Shown here: positions 37,442 to 44,814 of the stretch, one piece after another | Layout of the letters: each line of letters opens with the position of its first letter | Position numbering within the stretch: the first letter of the stretch is position 1 | Assembly: GCF_039535095.1 (NCBI RefSeq) | Contig: NZ_BAAAWN010000001.1 | Location: forward strand, 1,488,001 to 1,552,000 | Length of the DNA stretch: 64,000 nucleotides | DNA from: Arthrobacter ramosus | GTDB taxonomy: Bacteria > Actinomycetota > Actinomycetes > Actinomycetales > Micrococcaceae | Direction of reading: 5' to 3' | Program-made: the position numbers and the translations under genes | The notes under the pieces: generated by a model | Seen by the model: only the letters and a program-made list of their open reading frames with translations | Database searches by the model: none | What the model was told of the DNA's origin: nothing

Positions 37442-37767
37442 GCCTCCAGCCTTAGGGGCACCGCGTCCGGCGGCCAGCCCGCCGTCGTCGTATGTGGAAA
37501 AGTCCTGCGAAAACGGGAACGAACGCGCCACGCAATGCGCGCTCGGGCCACCAACTGCACCAGCTATGGACCATGGCACCTGAACTACCAGGAGCGCCGG
37601 TCCTTTCTGGGTGCGGAGTTGATTCCGGCGCGCGCTCGGGCCACCAACTGCACCAGCAAACCCGCCTTCGCCACGCCTCCCCATTTCGAATCGGTAACGC
37701 CAGCTTTTATGCTTAGCTTGAGCCTTCGTAAGTGTGGGGGCATCAACTCGTGAGGAAACCGGTATAG
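37442..37767. other. 326-bp region between divergent genes, holding a direct repeat
   Basis: Lies between the AbiEi-like gene and murA. It contains the two 28-bp repeat copies and, next to murA, GTGAGGAAACC as the ribosome site region. No gene could be supported. Confidence 0.55.
37537..37657. repeat. 28-bp exact direct repeat, two copies 93 bp apart
   Basis: GCGCGCTCGGGCCACC continuing into AACTGCACCAGC occurs identically at 37537-37564 and 37630-37657. The 65 bp between is not repeated. Confidence 0.85.
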
Positions 37768-39093
37768 ATGAGTAGTGTTCTGACAATCCGCGGCGGCGTC
37801 CCTTTGACCGGCCGCGTCACCGTCAGAGGTGCCAAGAACCTTGTTCCCAAGGCCATGGTGGCTTCCCTCCTCGGCAACGAACCCTCGGTGCTGCGGAACG
37901 TCCCGGAAATCAAGGACGTGGAGGTAGTCACCAGCCTGTTGCAGCTCCATGGCGTGACTGTTCAGAAGGATCCCGTCACCGGTGATCTCACCCTGGATCC
38001 CAAGAATGCGAAGACTGCGTCCAGTACCGCGATCGACGCCCATGCCGGGGACTCCCGCATCCCGATCCTGCTGTGCGGTCCGTTGATCCATGCAATCGGT
38101 GAAGCATTCATTCCCGATCTCGGCGGCTGCAAGATCGGCGACCGGCCGATCGATTACCACTTGAACGTGCTCCGCCAGTTTGGTGCCGTCGTCGAAAAGC
38201 GCCCGGGCGGCATCCACATTTCCGCTCCCAAGGGTCTCCACGGCGCCAAGATCTCACTCCCGTACCCGTCGGTGGGAGCCACGGAGCAAGTCCTGCTGAG
38301 TGCCACGCGCGCCGAGGGCATCACCGAACTCAGCGGTGCCGCGACCGAACCGGAGATCATCGACCTCATCGCTGTGCTGCAGAAGATGGGTGCCATCATC
38401 AGCGTCCAGACCGATCGAACCATCCGGATCGAAGGCGTTCGGGACTTGGGTGGCTACGACCACCGCGCGCTGGCAGACCGCAATGAATCGGCGTCGTGGG
38501 CTTCCGCTGCCCTGGTGACCCGCGGAGACATCTTCGTGGAGGGTGCCTCCCAGCGGGACATGATGACTTTCCTCAACACCTACCGCAAGGTGGGCGGCGG
38601 AATGGATATCCGCGAGGACGGCATCCGCTTCTACCACCCCGGCGGAAAGCTGAGCCCGCTCGTCCTTGAAACGGATGTGCACCCGGGCTTCATGACCGAT
38701 TGGCAACAGCCCCTGGTGGTCGCCTTGACGCAGGCTGAAGGCGTGTCGATTGTCCACGAAACCGTGTACGAAAACCGGTTCGGCTTCACCGACGCCCTGA
38801 CCCGCATGGGCGCAACCATCCAGGTCCACCGCGAATGCCTTGGGAGCGTGCCGTGCCGCTTCGGCCAGCGCAATTTCCTGCATTCCGCCGTCGTCTCAGG
38901 ACCCACTCCGCTGAGGGGCACCGACATCGACATTCCCGACCTCCGTGGCGGATTCAGCCACCTTATTGCGGCGCTCGCCGCGACCGGCACGTCCAGGGTG
39001 ACCGGGATCGACATCATCAACCGCGGCTACGAGCGCTTCACTGAAAAGCTTGCCGGGCTGGGCGCCGATTTCGACCTCACCGAATCCAAGTAA
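37768..39093 (+). CDS. murA: UDP-N-acetylglucosamine 1-carboxyvinyltransferase
   Basis: First committed step of peptidoglycan synthesis, adding enolpyruvate to UDP-GlcNAc. 441 residues. The catalytic Cys loop is LGGCKIGDRPIDYH near residue 115. Other segments are VRGAKNLVPKAMVASLLG at the N-terminus and DLRGGFSHLIAALAATGTSR near the end. The usual KNAALP is here KNLVPK, a variant common in actinobacteria. The Cys form suggests fosfomycin sensitivity, unlike the Asp form of mycobacteria. The ATG at 37768 is preceded by GAGGAAA. plsC starts 11 bp later. Confidence 0.96.
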   Translation: MSSVLTIRGGVPLTGRVTVRGAKNLVPKAMVASLLGNEPSVLRNVPEIKDVEVVTSLLQLHGVTVQKDPVTGDLTLDPKNAKTASSTAIDAHAGDSRIPILLCGPLIHAIGEAFIPDLGGCKIGDRPIDYHLNVLRQFGAVVEKRPGGIHISAPKGLHGAKISLPYPSVGATEQVLLSATRAEGITELSGAATEPEIIDLIAVLQKMGAIISVQTDRTIRIEGVRDLGGYDHRALADRNESASWASAALVTRGDIFVEGASQRDMMTFLNTYRKVGGGMDIREDGIRFYHPGGKLSPLVLETDVHPGFMTDWQQPLVVALTQAEGVSIVHETVYENRFGFTDALTRMGATIQVHRECLGSVPCRFGQRNFLHSAVVSGPTPLRGTDIDIPDLRGGFSHLIAALAATGTSRVTGIDIINRGYERFTEKLAGLGADFDLTESK

Positions 39094-39104
39094 CGGGGGA
39101 CACT

Positions 39105-39881
39105 TTGAAGGAATCGGCCCAGAGCCGTGCCATGTTCGCTGTTCTTGCGGGAGCTGCGCGACCGCTCATGAACATCCTCATGGCAAAGAAGTGGGAGGGG
39201 ACCGAAAAGCTCCCCGCGGGTGGCTTCATCGCCGCCCCGAACCACTGCACCGAGATCGACCCCATCGTCGTGGGGCACATGCTCTACAACATGAAGCGTC
39301 CACCGCATTTTCTCGCGAAAGCGGGCCTCTTCAAGGCCCCCGTCCTCGGTAGCCTGTTGCGCGCCACGAACCAGATTCCAGTGGAGCGCTCGACGACGGG
39401 GGCGAACCGCTCGTTGCAAGCCGCCCAGGAAGTGGTGGATGCCGGCGGCGCCATCATCATCTATCCGGAGGGCACCCTGACGCGCGATCCGGATTTGTGG
39501 CCGATGAAGGGCCACACGGGAGCTGCGCGCCTGGCAATCCAGACCGGTGCCCCCGTGGTACCCATTGCCCATTGGGGTGCCCATGAGGTGTTCCCCCGGT
39601 ACGCCAAGCGCCTGCACGTCTTCCCGCGGAAGACCTCCCGCATCCTGGTAGGCGATCCCGTGGACCTCAGCGCTTTCCAGGGCCGGGCACTCGACCGGGC
39701 CACCTTGGTTGAGGCTACGGACATCATCATGGGTGCCATCACGGAGCTTCTTGCTACATTGCGGGGGGAAGAACCGCCCAAGGAACGCTGGGACCCTGCC
39801 GCCCACAACCAGTCGAAGCACGGTCGGTTCCAAGCTACTGAAGGAACCTCGGGCACCGACGGCACGGACGGACAGAAGTGA
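39105..39881 (+). CDS. plsC: 1-acyl-sn-glycerol-3-phosphate acyltransferase
   Basis: Membrane-bound step of phosphatidate synthesis. The acyltransferase motif NHxxxxD is APNHCTEIDPIVV near residue 45, and the later block is YPEGTLTRDPDLWPMK. 258 residues. I use the TTG at 39105, which has GGGGGA four bases upstream. It is translated into gpsA with near overlap, so lipid and wall precursor genes are grouped: murA-plsC-gpsA-ddl. Confidence 0.93.
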   Translation: MKESAQSRAMFAVLAGAARPLMNILMAKKWEGTEKLPAGGFIAAPNHCTEIDPIVVGHMLYNMKRPPHFLAKAGLFKAPVLGSLLRATNQIPVERSTTGANRSLQAAQEVVDAGGAIIIYPEGTLTRDPDLWPMKGHTGAARLAIQTGAPVVPIAHWGAHEVFPRYAKRLHVFPRKTSRILVGDPVDLSAFQGRALDRATLVEATDIIMGAITELLATLRGEEPPKERWDPAAHNQSKHGRFQATEGTSGTDGTDGQK

Positions 39882-39898
39882 CCTCCGGGGAAGAACTC

Positions 39899-40930
39899 AT
39901 GGCCGACACAGGTGTTGTCGCCGTGCTTGGCGCGGGATCCTGGGGCACGACGTTCGCAAAGGTCCTGGCGGATGCTGCACTTGCCACCGGTGCGGAGCGC
40001 AGTATCCGCATTTGGGGCCGGCGGGACGAAGTGGTTGCCCAGATCAATGCGGAACACCGCAACGCCCAGTACTTGAAGGACATTGCGCTGCCCGATTCCA
40101 TCACGGCCTCAACAGATGTAGCGGAGGTCCTTGCGGGCGCCGGAATCGTAATTCTGGCCGTGCCGGCGCAGTCGCTTCGGCTTCAACTGCGCAAATGGAA
40201 ACCACTGGTGGAACCTGGCGCCGTGGTCGTTTCGCTTATGAAGGGCCTTGAACTCGGTACGGATTCCCGCATGAGCCAGGTCATTTCCGAGGAACTCGAT
40301 ATTCCGCAGGAGCGGGTGGCCGTTGTTTCGGGACCCAACCTGGCGATGGAGATTGCGCGCCAGGAACCGACGGCTTCCGTGGTGGCCTGCAGCGACGAAG
40401 CTACGGCTGTATCATTCGCGCTCTACTGCACCGCGCCGTACTTCCGCCCCTACACGAGCAACGATGTGGTCGGCGTCGAAATCGGGGGGATCGTGAAAAA
40501 CGTGATCGCCCTGGCCGTCGGTATCTGCGAAGGCAAGCAAATGGGCGACAACACCAAGGCCTCGGTGATCACCCGCGGGCTCGCGGAGACCTCTCGGCTG
40601 GCCCTTGCCCTGGGTGGCGACGCGCGCACGATGGCAGGCCTTGCCGGACTGGGGGACCTCGTGGCTACCTGCTCTTCGCCCCTGTCCCGGAACCATACGG
40701 CGGGACGATTGCTCGGCGAAGGTTTGACCCTGGATCAGGTCACCGAGCGTATGACGCAGACGGCGGAAGGCATTAAATCCGGGTACGCTGTCTACGAACT
40801 AGCCGGAAAACTCGGTGTCGACATGCCGATCACCGCGGCCGTGGTAGCCGTCCTCGAAGGCAAACTATCCGTTGATGAACTTGGGCCCAGACTCCTGGCC
40901 CGCTCCCTGAAGTCCGAAGGCGATTACTAA
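39899..40930 (+). CDS. gpsA: glycerol-3-phosphate dehydrogenase [NAD(P)+]
   Basis: Supplies sn-glycerol-3-phosphate for phospholipids from dihydroxyacetone phosphate. The nucleotide-binding loop is VAVLGAGSWGTTFAKVLAD near the N-terminus, and SGPNLAMEIARQEPT, the catalytic Lys in IVKNVIALAVGICEG, and GLGDLVATCSSPLSRNH follow. 343 residues. The ATG at 39899 has GGGGAAG five bases upstream; a GTG at 39878 is also in frame and would overlap the plsC stop. ddl starts two bases after it. Confidence 0.96.
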   Translation: MADTGVVAVLGAGSWGTTFAKVLADAALATGAERSIRIWGRRDEVVAQINAEHRNAQYLKDIALPDSITASTDVAEVLAGAGIVILAVPAQSLRLQLRKWKPLVEPGAVVVSLMKGLELGTDSRMSQVISEELDIPQERVAVVSGPNLAMEIARQEPTASVVACSDEATAVSFALYCTAPYFRPYTSNDVVGVEIGGIVKNVIALAVGICEGKQMGDNTKASVITRGLAETSRLALALGGDARTMAGLAGLGDLVATCSSPLSRNHTAGRLLGEGLTLDQVTERMTQTAEGIKSGYAVYELAGKLGVDMPITAAVVAVLEGKLSVDELGPRLLARSLKSEGDY

Positions 40931-40932
40931 CT

Positions 40933-42096
40933 GTGACCGAAGAATCCCTGTCTGCCGGAACTGCCGAGTCCGCGACGCCGGCCGAACATCGGCGGCCTCG
41001 CGTCGCCGTACTCTTTGGCGGCCGATCCAGCGAGCACGCCGTCAGCTGTGTGACGGCGGCGGGCGTCATGGGCGCTATCGACAAGAGCAAGTACGACGTC
41101 GTCCCCATCGGGATAGCCAAGTCGGGGCAGTGGGTGATCCCCTCCGCTGACATCAGCCAGTGGTCGCTGAGCGCCTCGGCCTTGCCTGAGGTCCTGCCTT
41201 CGGGAAAGACTGTAACCCTCGCTGAAGTGGGTGGAGCCCACCAATTGATCGTCACAGCACCGAATGCGGTGCCCGAGGAACTGGGCTCCGTGGACGTCGT
41301 GTTTCCGCTCCTGCACGGCCCTTGGGGCGAAGACGGCACTGTCCAGGGGCTCTTGGAGCTCTCGGACACCCGCTACGTGGGAGCCGGAGTCCTCGCATCC
41401 GCCGTCGGCATGGACAAGCATTTCATGAAGGTCGTTTTCGAGGCCGCCGGACTTACGGTGGGACCGTATGTCGCCGTCACTGACCGTGAATGGATCAACG
41501 ACGCCGAAGCCGTGCGCAAACGCGTGGACCGCCTCGGCTTTCCGGTCTTCGTGAAGCCCGCCCGCGCCGGTTCCTCGATGGGGATTTCCAAAGTCGATTC
41601 CATGGACGGGTTGGATGCCGCCATCGAAGAAGCACGGCGACACGACCTCAAGCTGGTGATCGAGGCCGGCATCGTTGGCCGTGAAATCGAGTGTGCGGTC
41701 CTTGAAGGACGCGGCACTGCGGCCCCGCGAACCTCCATGCCGGGGGAAATCGCCGTCGCTCCGGGCGAACACGAGTTCTACGATTTCAACGCCAAATATG
41801 TGGAGGACGGCGCCGCCGCCCTTAGCTGCCCGGCCGATATTCCGGACGAGGCCATTGCGCGCGTCCGTGAGCTCGCTGCGGCCGCGTTCGATGCTGTGGG
41901 TGCAGAAGGCCTCAGCCGCGTGGACTTTTTCTACACTCCGGTCGGCGAACTCATCATCAACGAGATCAACACGATGCCCGGATTCACCCCGAAGAGCATG
42001 TATCCGCAAATGTGGGCGGCTTCCGGGCTGGGCTACGCCGAGTTGATCGACGAACTCATCTACCTGGCCCTCAACCGGAAAACGGGCCTGCGCTGA
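40933..42096 (+). CDS. ddl: D-alanine--D-alanine ligase
   Basis: ATP-grasp ligase that makes the D-Ala-D-Ala dipeptide of peptidoglycan. The N-terminus carries VAVLFGGRSSEHAVSCVTAA near residue 28. The ATP site is around VFVKPARAGSSMGISKV, and the metal and substrate residues are in GLSRVDFFYT and IINEINTMPGFTPKSMYP. 387 residues. The GTG at 40933 is two bases after the gpsA stop. The 3' end and its TGA stop fall in a 17-bp tandem duplication. Confidence 0.96.
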   Translation: MTEESLSAGTAESATPAEHRRPRVAVLFGGRSSEHAVSCVTAAGVMGAIDKSKYDVVPIGIAKSGQWVIPSADISQWSLSASALPEVLPSGKTVTLAEVGGAHQLIVTAPNAVPEELGSVDVVFPLLHGPWGEDGTVQGLLELSDTRYVGAGVLASAVGMDKHFMKVVFEAAGLTVGPYVAVTDREWINDAEAVRKRVDRLGFPVFVKPARAGSSMGISKVDSMDGLDAAIEEARRHDLKLVIEAGIVGREIECAVLEGRGTAAPRTSMPGEIAVAPGEHEFYDFNAKYVEDGAAALSCPADIPDEAIARVRELAAAAFDAVGAEGLSRVDFFYTPVGELIINEINTMPGFTPKSMYPQMWAASGLGYAELIDELIYLALNRKTGLR

Positions 42097-42118
42097 TAAC
42101 CGGCCTGCGCTGATAACC
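42085..42118 (+). repeat. 17-bp tandem duplication at the ddl stop codon
   Basis: GGCCTGCGCTGATAACC occurs twice in a row, and a diverged third copy begins GGCCGGCGCTG. The first TGA is the ddl stop. Confidence 0.75.
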
Positions 42119-42135
42119 GGCCGGCGCTGCGTACG

Positions 42136-42651
42136 CTACTTGCCAGGGGTGCTCGTGGGCAGGTTCTGCAGCAGCTCAGGCTGCCCGATGCACTTGCGAA
42201 CGGCCTTGATTTTCGCTGCGGCGGGAGCCAGATCGGCAAGGACCGTGGCGGAACTGATCTTATTCGGGTCCATGAGGATTTCAGTGGCGGGCTCGCGCCC
42301 GTACGTGGTCAGGGTCCACACCGGGTCGCCTTCCTTGATGACCCAGTCGACGTCGTTGACGGTGACGCAACGGTCCGTGGTGGGGCCGGGCACGTTGACG
42401 CCGCAACGCAGAATCAACACAGACGGATCCCCCCATGCCGCCGTGGCCTGGCTGTTGGTCTTCCGCAGGGCGGCGCCGCCGATAGAGTCCGGGAGCGACA
42501 CCATCATGGGCGCGCAGGCAGCATTCGCGGCATCAGCCGCGGGCTTGACGTCGACGACGGGAGAGCAGGCTGCAAGGGTAAGGACCGAAACCGCCGCGGC
42601 TGTCAAGGAACAGAGGGCGCGGACGTACACAGCGGCTTTCGTTTGTTGCAT
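42136..42651 (-). CDS. DUF3515 family lipoprotein
   Basis: 171 residues. A lipobox LAAC places the lipidated Cys at 29. The mature part CAPMMVSLPDSIGGAALR followed by AAWGDPSVLILRCGV and a later DVDWVIKEGDPVWTLTTYG matches DUF3515, an actinobacterial family often next to thiL. Function is unknown. On its strand TAGGCT ends six bases before the ATG at 42651 and no ribosome site is seen, so it may be leaderless. It is divergent from thiL. Confidence 0.87.
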   Translation of the reverse strand: MQQTKAAVYVRALCSLTAAAVSVLTLAACSPVVDVKPAADAANAACAPMMVSLPDSIGGAALRKTNSQATAAWGDPSVLILRCGVNVPGPTTDRCVTVNDVDWVIKEGDPVWTLTTYGREPATEILMDPNKISSATVLADLAPAAAKIKAVRKCIGQPELLQNLPTSTPGK

Positions 42652-42657
42652 TGATCA

Positions 42658-42663
42658 AGCCTA
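42658..42663 (-). promoter_or_regulatory. -10-like box before the DUF3515 gene
   Basis: TAGGCT on the reverse strand, six bases before the ATG. Confidence 0.4.
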
Positions 42664-42723
42664 TCGCGGCTGCGGCAAGCCCCTGGCGCCAAGGGACAGC
42701 CCTTTGTTGTCGGCGGTTCGCGA

Positions 42724-42729
42724 TAGCGT
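42724..42729 (+). promoter_or_regulatory. -10-like box before thiL
   Basis: TAGCGT ends six bases before the GTG at 42736, with no ribosome site. Confidence 0.4.
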
Positions 42730-42735
42730 AGAGCT

Positions 42736-43749
42736 GTGTCCATAGAACAACAGACTGTCGGGGAACTCTCCGAAGGCGAGCTGCTCGCGCGCATCTTTCC
42801 GCGCCTGAACCACAGCAGCAGCGTGCTGCTCGGGCCCGGGGACGACGCCGCCGTCGTCGCCGCCCCGGATGGCCGGACCCTCATTTCCATCGACACCCAG
42901 ACCCAGGACCAGGACTTCCGCCTGGAATGGAACAACGGATACCGGACGACGGGCTATGACGTCGGCTGGAAATCGGCAGCGCAGAATCTCAGCGACATCA
43001 ACGCGATGGGTGGTACCGCAGTGTCCCTCGTCGTCAGCCTGACCATGCCGCCCGGCACTCCGGTGCAGTGGGTCGAGGACTTTGCGGATGGCCTGACGGC
43101 CGGCATCGTCGGCTTGGGGGCTGCCGATTGTTCGGTTGCCGGGGGAGACCTGGGCCGTGGCCGCGAAATCGGGGTGACCGTCGCCGTCGTCGGGACAATG
43201 CACGGGCTCCCTGCTGTGTTGCGCTCCGGGGCCCGTCCGGGAGACATCCTGGCCCTTGCTGGAAGTGTTGGCCGCGCCGCAGCCGGCCTGGCCCTGCTTG
43301 AAAGCACCATACCCCTAGGCAAGCTGAACGCTGCCCAGCGCGGACTCATGGACAGCCAGTGCAGGCCGCAGCCGCCTCTCGCCGCGGGACCGCAGGGTGC
43401 CAAGGCAGGAGCAACGGCCATGATGGATGTCTCCGACGGGCTCTTGCGCGACGGCGCCCGCCTCGCCGAAGCCAGTGGCGTCGCACTCGACCTCGACCCC
43501 ATCGCGCTCAAGGCCCTTGCCACTCCCCTGGAAGCTGCCTCGGCTCCCCTTGGCCGCGATCCCATGGACTGGATCCTGGGGGGCGGAGAGGACCATGGCC
43601 TGCTGGCGACATTTCCAGCCAATGTTCAGCGACCTTCCGGCTTCACTGCGATAGGCTCGATCCAGGCCGTTGCCGAAGGACAGCACAGCGGCGTCCGGAT
43701 AGCGGGAATGCCCGTTGACACCGTGGGATGGGATCACTTTGCAGACTAA
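42736..43749 (+). CDS. thiL: thiamine-monophosphate kinase
   Basis: Phosphorylates thiamine monophosphate to the active diphosphate, the cofactor of acetolactate synthase in this window. 337 residues, of the AIR synthase/PurM-like fold. Motifs are LLGPGDDAAVVAAPDGRTL near residue 35, SDINAMGGTAVSLVVSL, VAGGDLGRGREIGVTVA and AMMDVSDGLLRDGARLA. The GTG at 42736 is taken because it lies at the expected N-terminus and has the leaderless-type box. The DAK2 gene overlaps its end. Confidence 0.95.
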   Translation: MSIEQQTVGELSEGELLARIFPRLNHSSSVLLGPGDDAAVVAAPDGRTLISIDTQTQDQDFRLEWNNGYRTTGYDVGWKSAAQNLSDINAMGGTAVSLVVSLTMPPGTPVQWVEDFADGLTAGIVGLGAADCSVAGGDLGRGREIGVTVAVVGTMHGLPAVLRSGARPGDILALAGSVGRAAAGLALLESTIPLGKLNAAQRGLMDSQCRPQPPLAAGPQGAKAGATAMMDVSDGLLRDGARLAEASGVALDLDPIALKALATPLEAASAPLGRDPMDWILGGGEDHGLLATFPANVQRPSGFTAIGSIQAVAEGQHSGVRIAGMPVDTVGWDHFAD

Positions 43750-44814
43750 GATTGCCGCCAATACGCACGCCATGAAGCGGTGGCTGGGCAAAGCGGAGAC
43801 GACGCTCGGGAACCACAGCGACCGCCTCAACGCCATCAACATCTTCCCGGTGGCAGATGGCGACACCGGCACCAACCTCTACCTCACTGTCCGCGCCGCT
43901 GCGGCAGTATTCGCAGATCGTTCCACGGCGGACGAGCCGGTAAACGACGTCGGCGCCGTTCTGGCCGCGGCAGGACGGGCGGCCATGGAGCAGGCCCGGG
44001 TAACTCCGGAACGCTTTTTGCCGTCTTTTTGTGCGCAGTGGCTGAGCCGCTGGCCGGGCACACGCGCCTCAGTGCGCCCCTGCTGGCCGCAGCCCTCAAC
44101 CGGGCCCAGATCAGGGCTTGGTCGGCCTTGAGCGAGCCGGTACCGGGCACCATGCTCTCCGTTCTCGAAGCCGCCGCCAGGGCAGCGGGCGAATGCGATA
44201 CTGCGCACAACAGCGATGACAGCAACCAGGCGCTGGGACTGGCCCTCGATGCCGCTGTCAATGCCGCGCTGGATGCAGTAGTGCGAACCGAGGACCAACT
44301 CGCCCCGCTGCACGCCGCCCATGTAGTGGACGCGGGCGGGGTGGGCATGTTGTTGATCCTGGACTGCCTGCGTTCGGCTGTGCTCGGCGAAGAACTCCAG
44401 GATGAGCTCCTGGACGGGCTGCACGGCTACGACCTGCAGGATCCGCACATCCATGCCGGAATGCCGGACGACGACGGCGTCGAGGTCATGTGCACCATCA
44501 GCCTTTCACCGCTGGCCGCCGCCACGCTCCGTCAGCGATTGGACGAACTCGGCGACTCCGTCATCATGAGCCAGGTCGGCAGCGCAAGCCAGGTGGGCGG
44601 CCTGTCGGGGCCGGATGATGCCGGGGACGACGATGACGATGGGGACGCCGTAGAAGCCAGCTACCGTTGGCGCGTGCATGTCCACGTTCCGGAAGCTGAA
44701 CCCGCCGTGGCAGTCATCCGCTCACTCGGCGAGCCCACCGACATCTCCGTCAGCCAGCTCTCGATGCCGCGCGACCCAGGCCTTCCGGCAGGCCAGCACG
44801 GGCATGAATACTGA
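43739..44814 (+). pseudogene. DAK2-domain (FakA-like) protein gene with one-base deletion
   Basis: DAK2 domains phosphorylate dihydroxyacetone or, in FakA, fatty acids bound to a carrier. The N-terminal frame reads NHSDRLNAINIFPVADGDTG with the metal-binding Asp residues, then fails after AAMEQARV and stops at 44131. The next frame supplies GNSGTLFAVFLCAVAEPLAG and HAAHVVDAGGVGMLLIL to a stop at 44814. One extra G in CCCGGG (43995-44000) would restore ARGNSGT and a protein of about 350 residues. The start is uncertain: TTG 43739 overlaps thiL, and ATG 43772 gives MKRWLGKAE. Position between thiL and recG is typical of actinobacteria. Confidence 0.8.
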
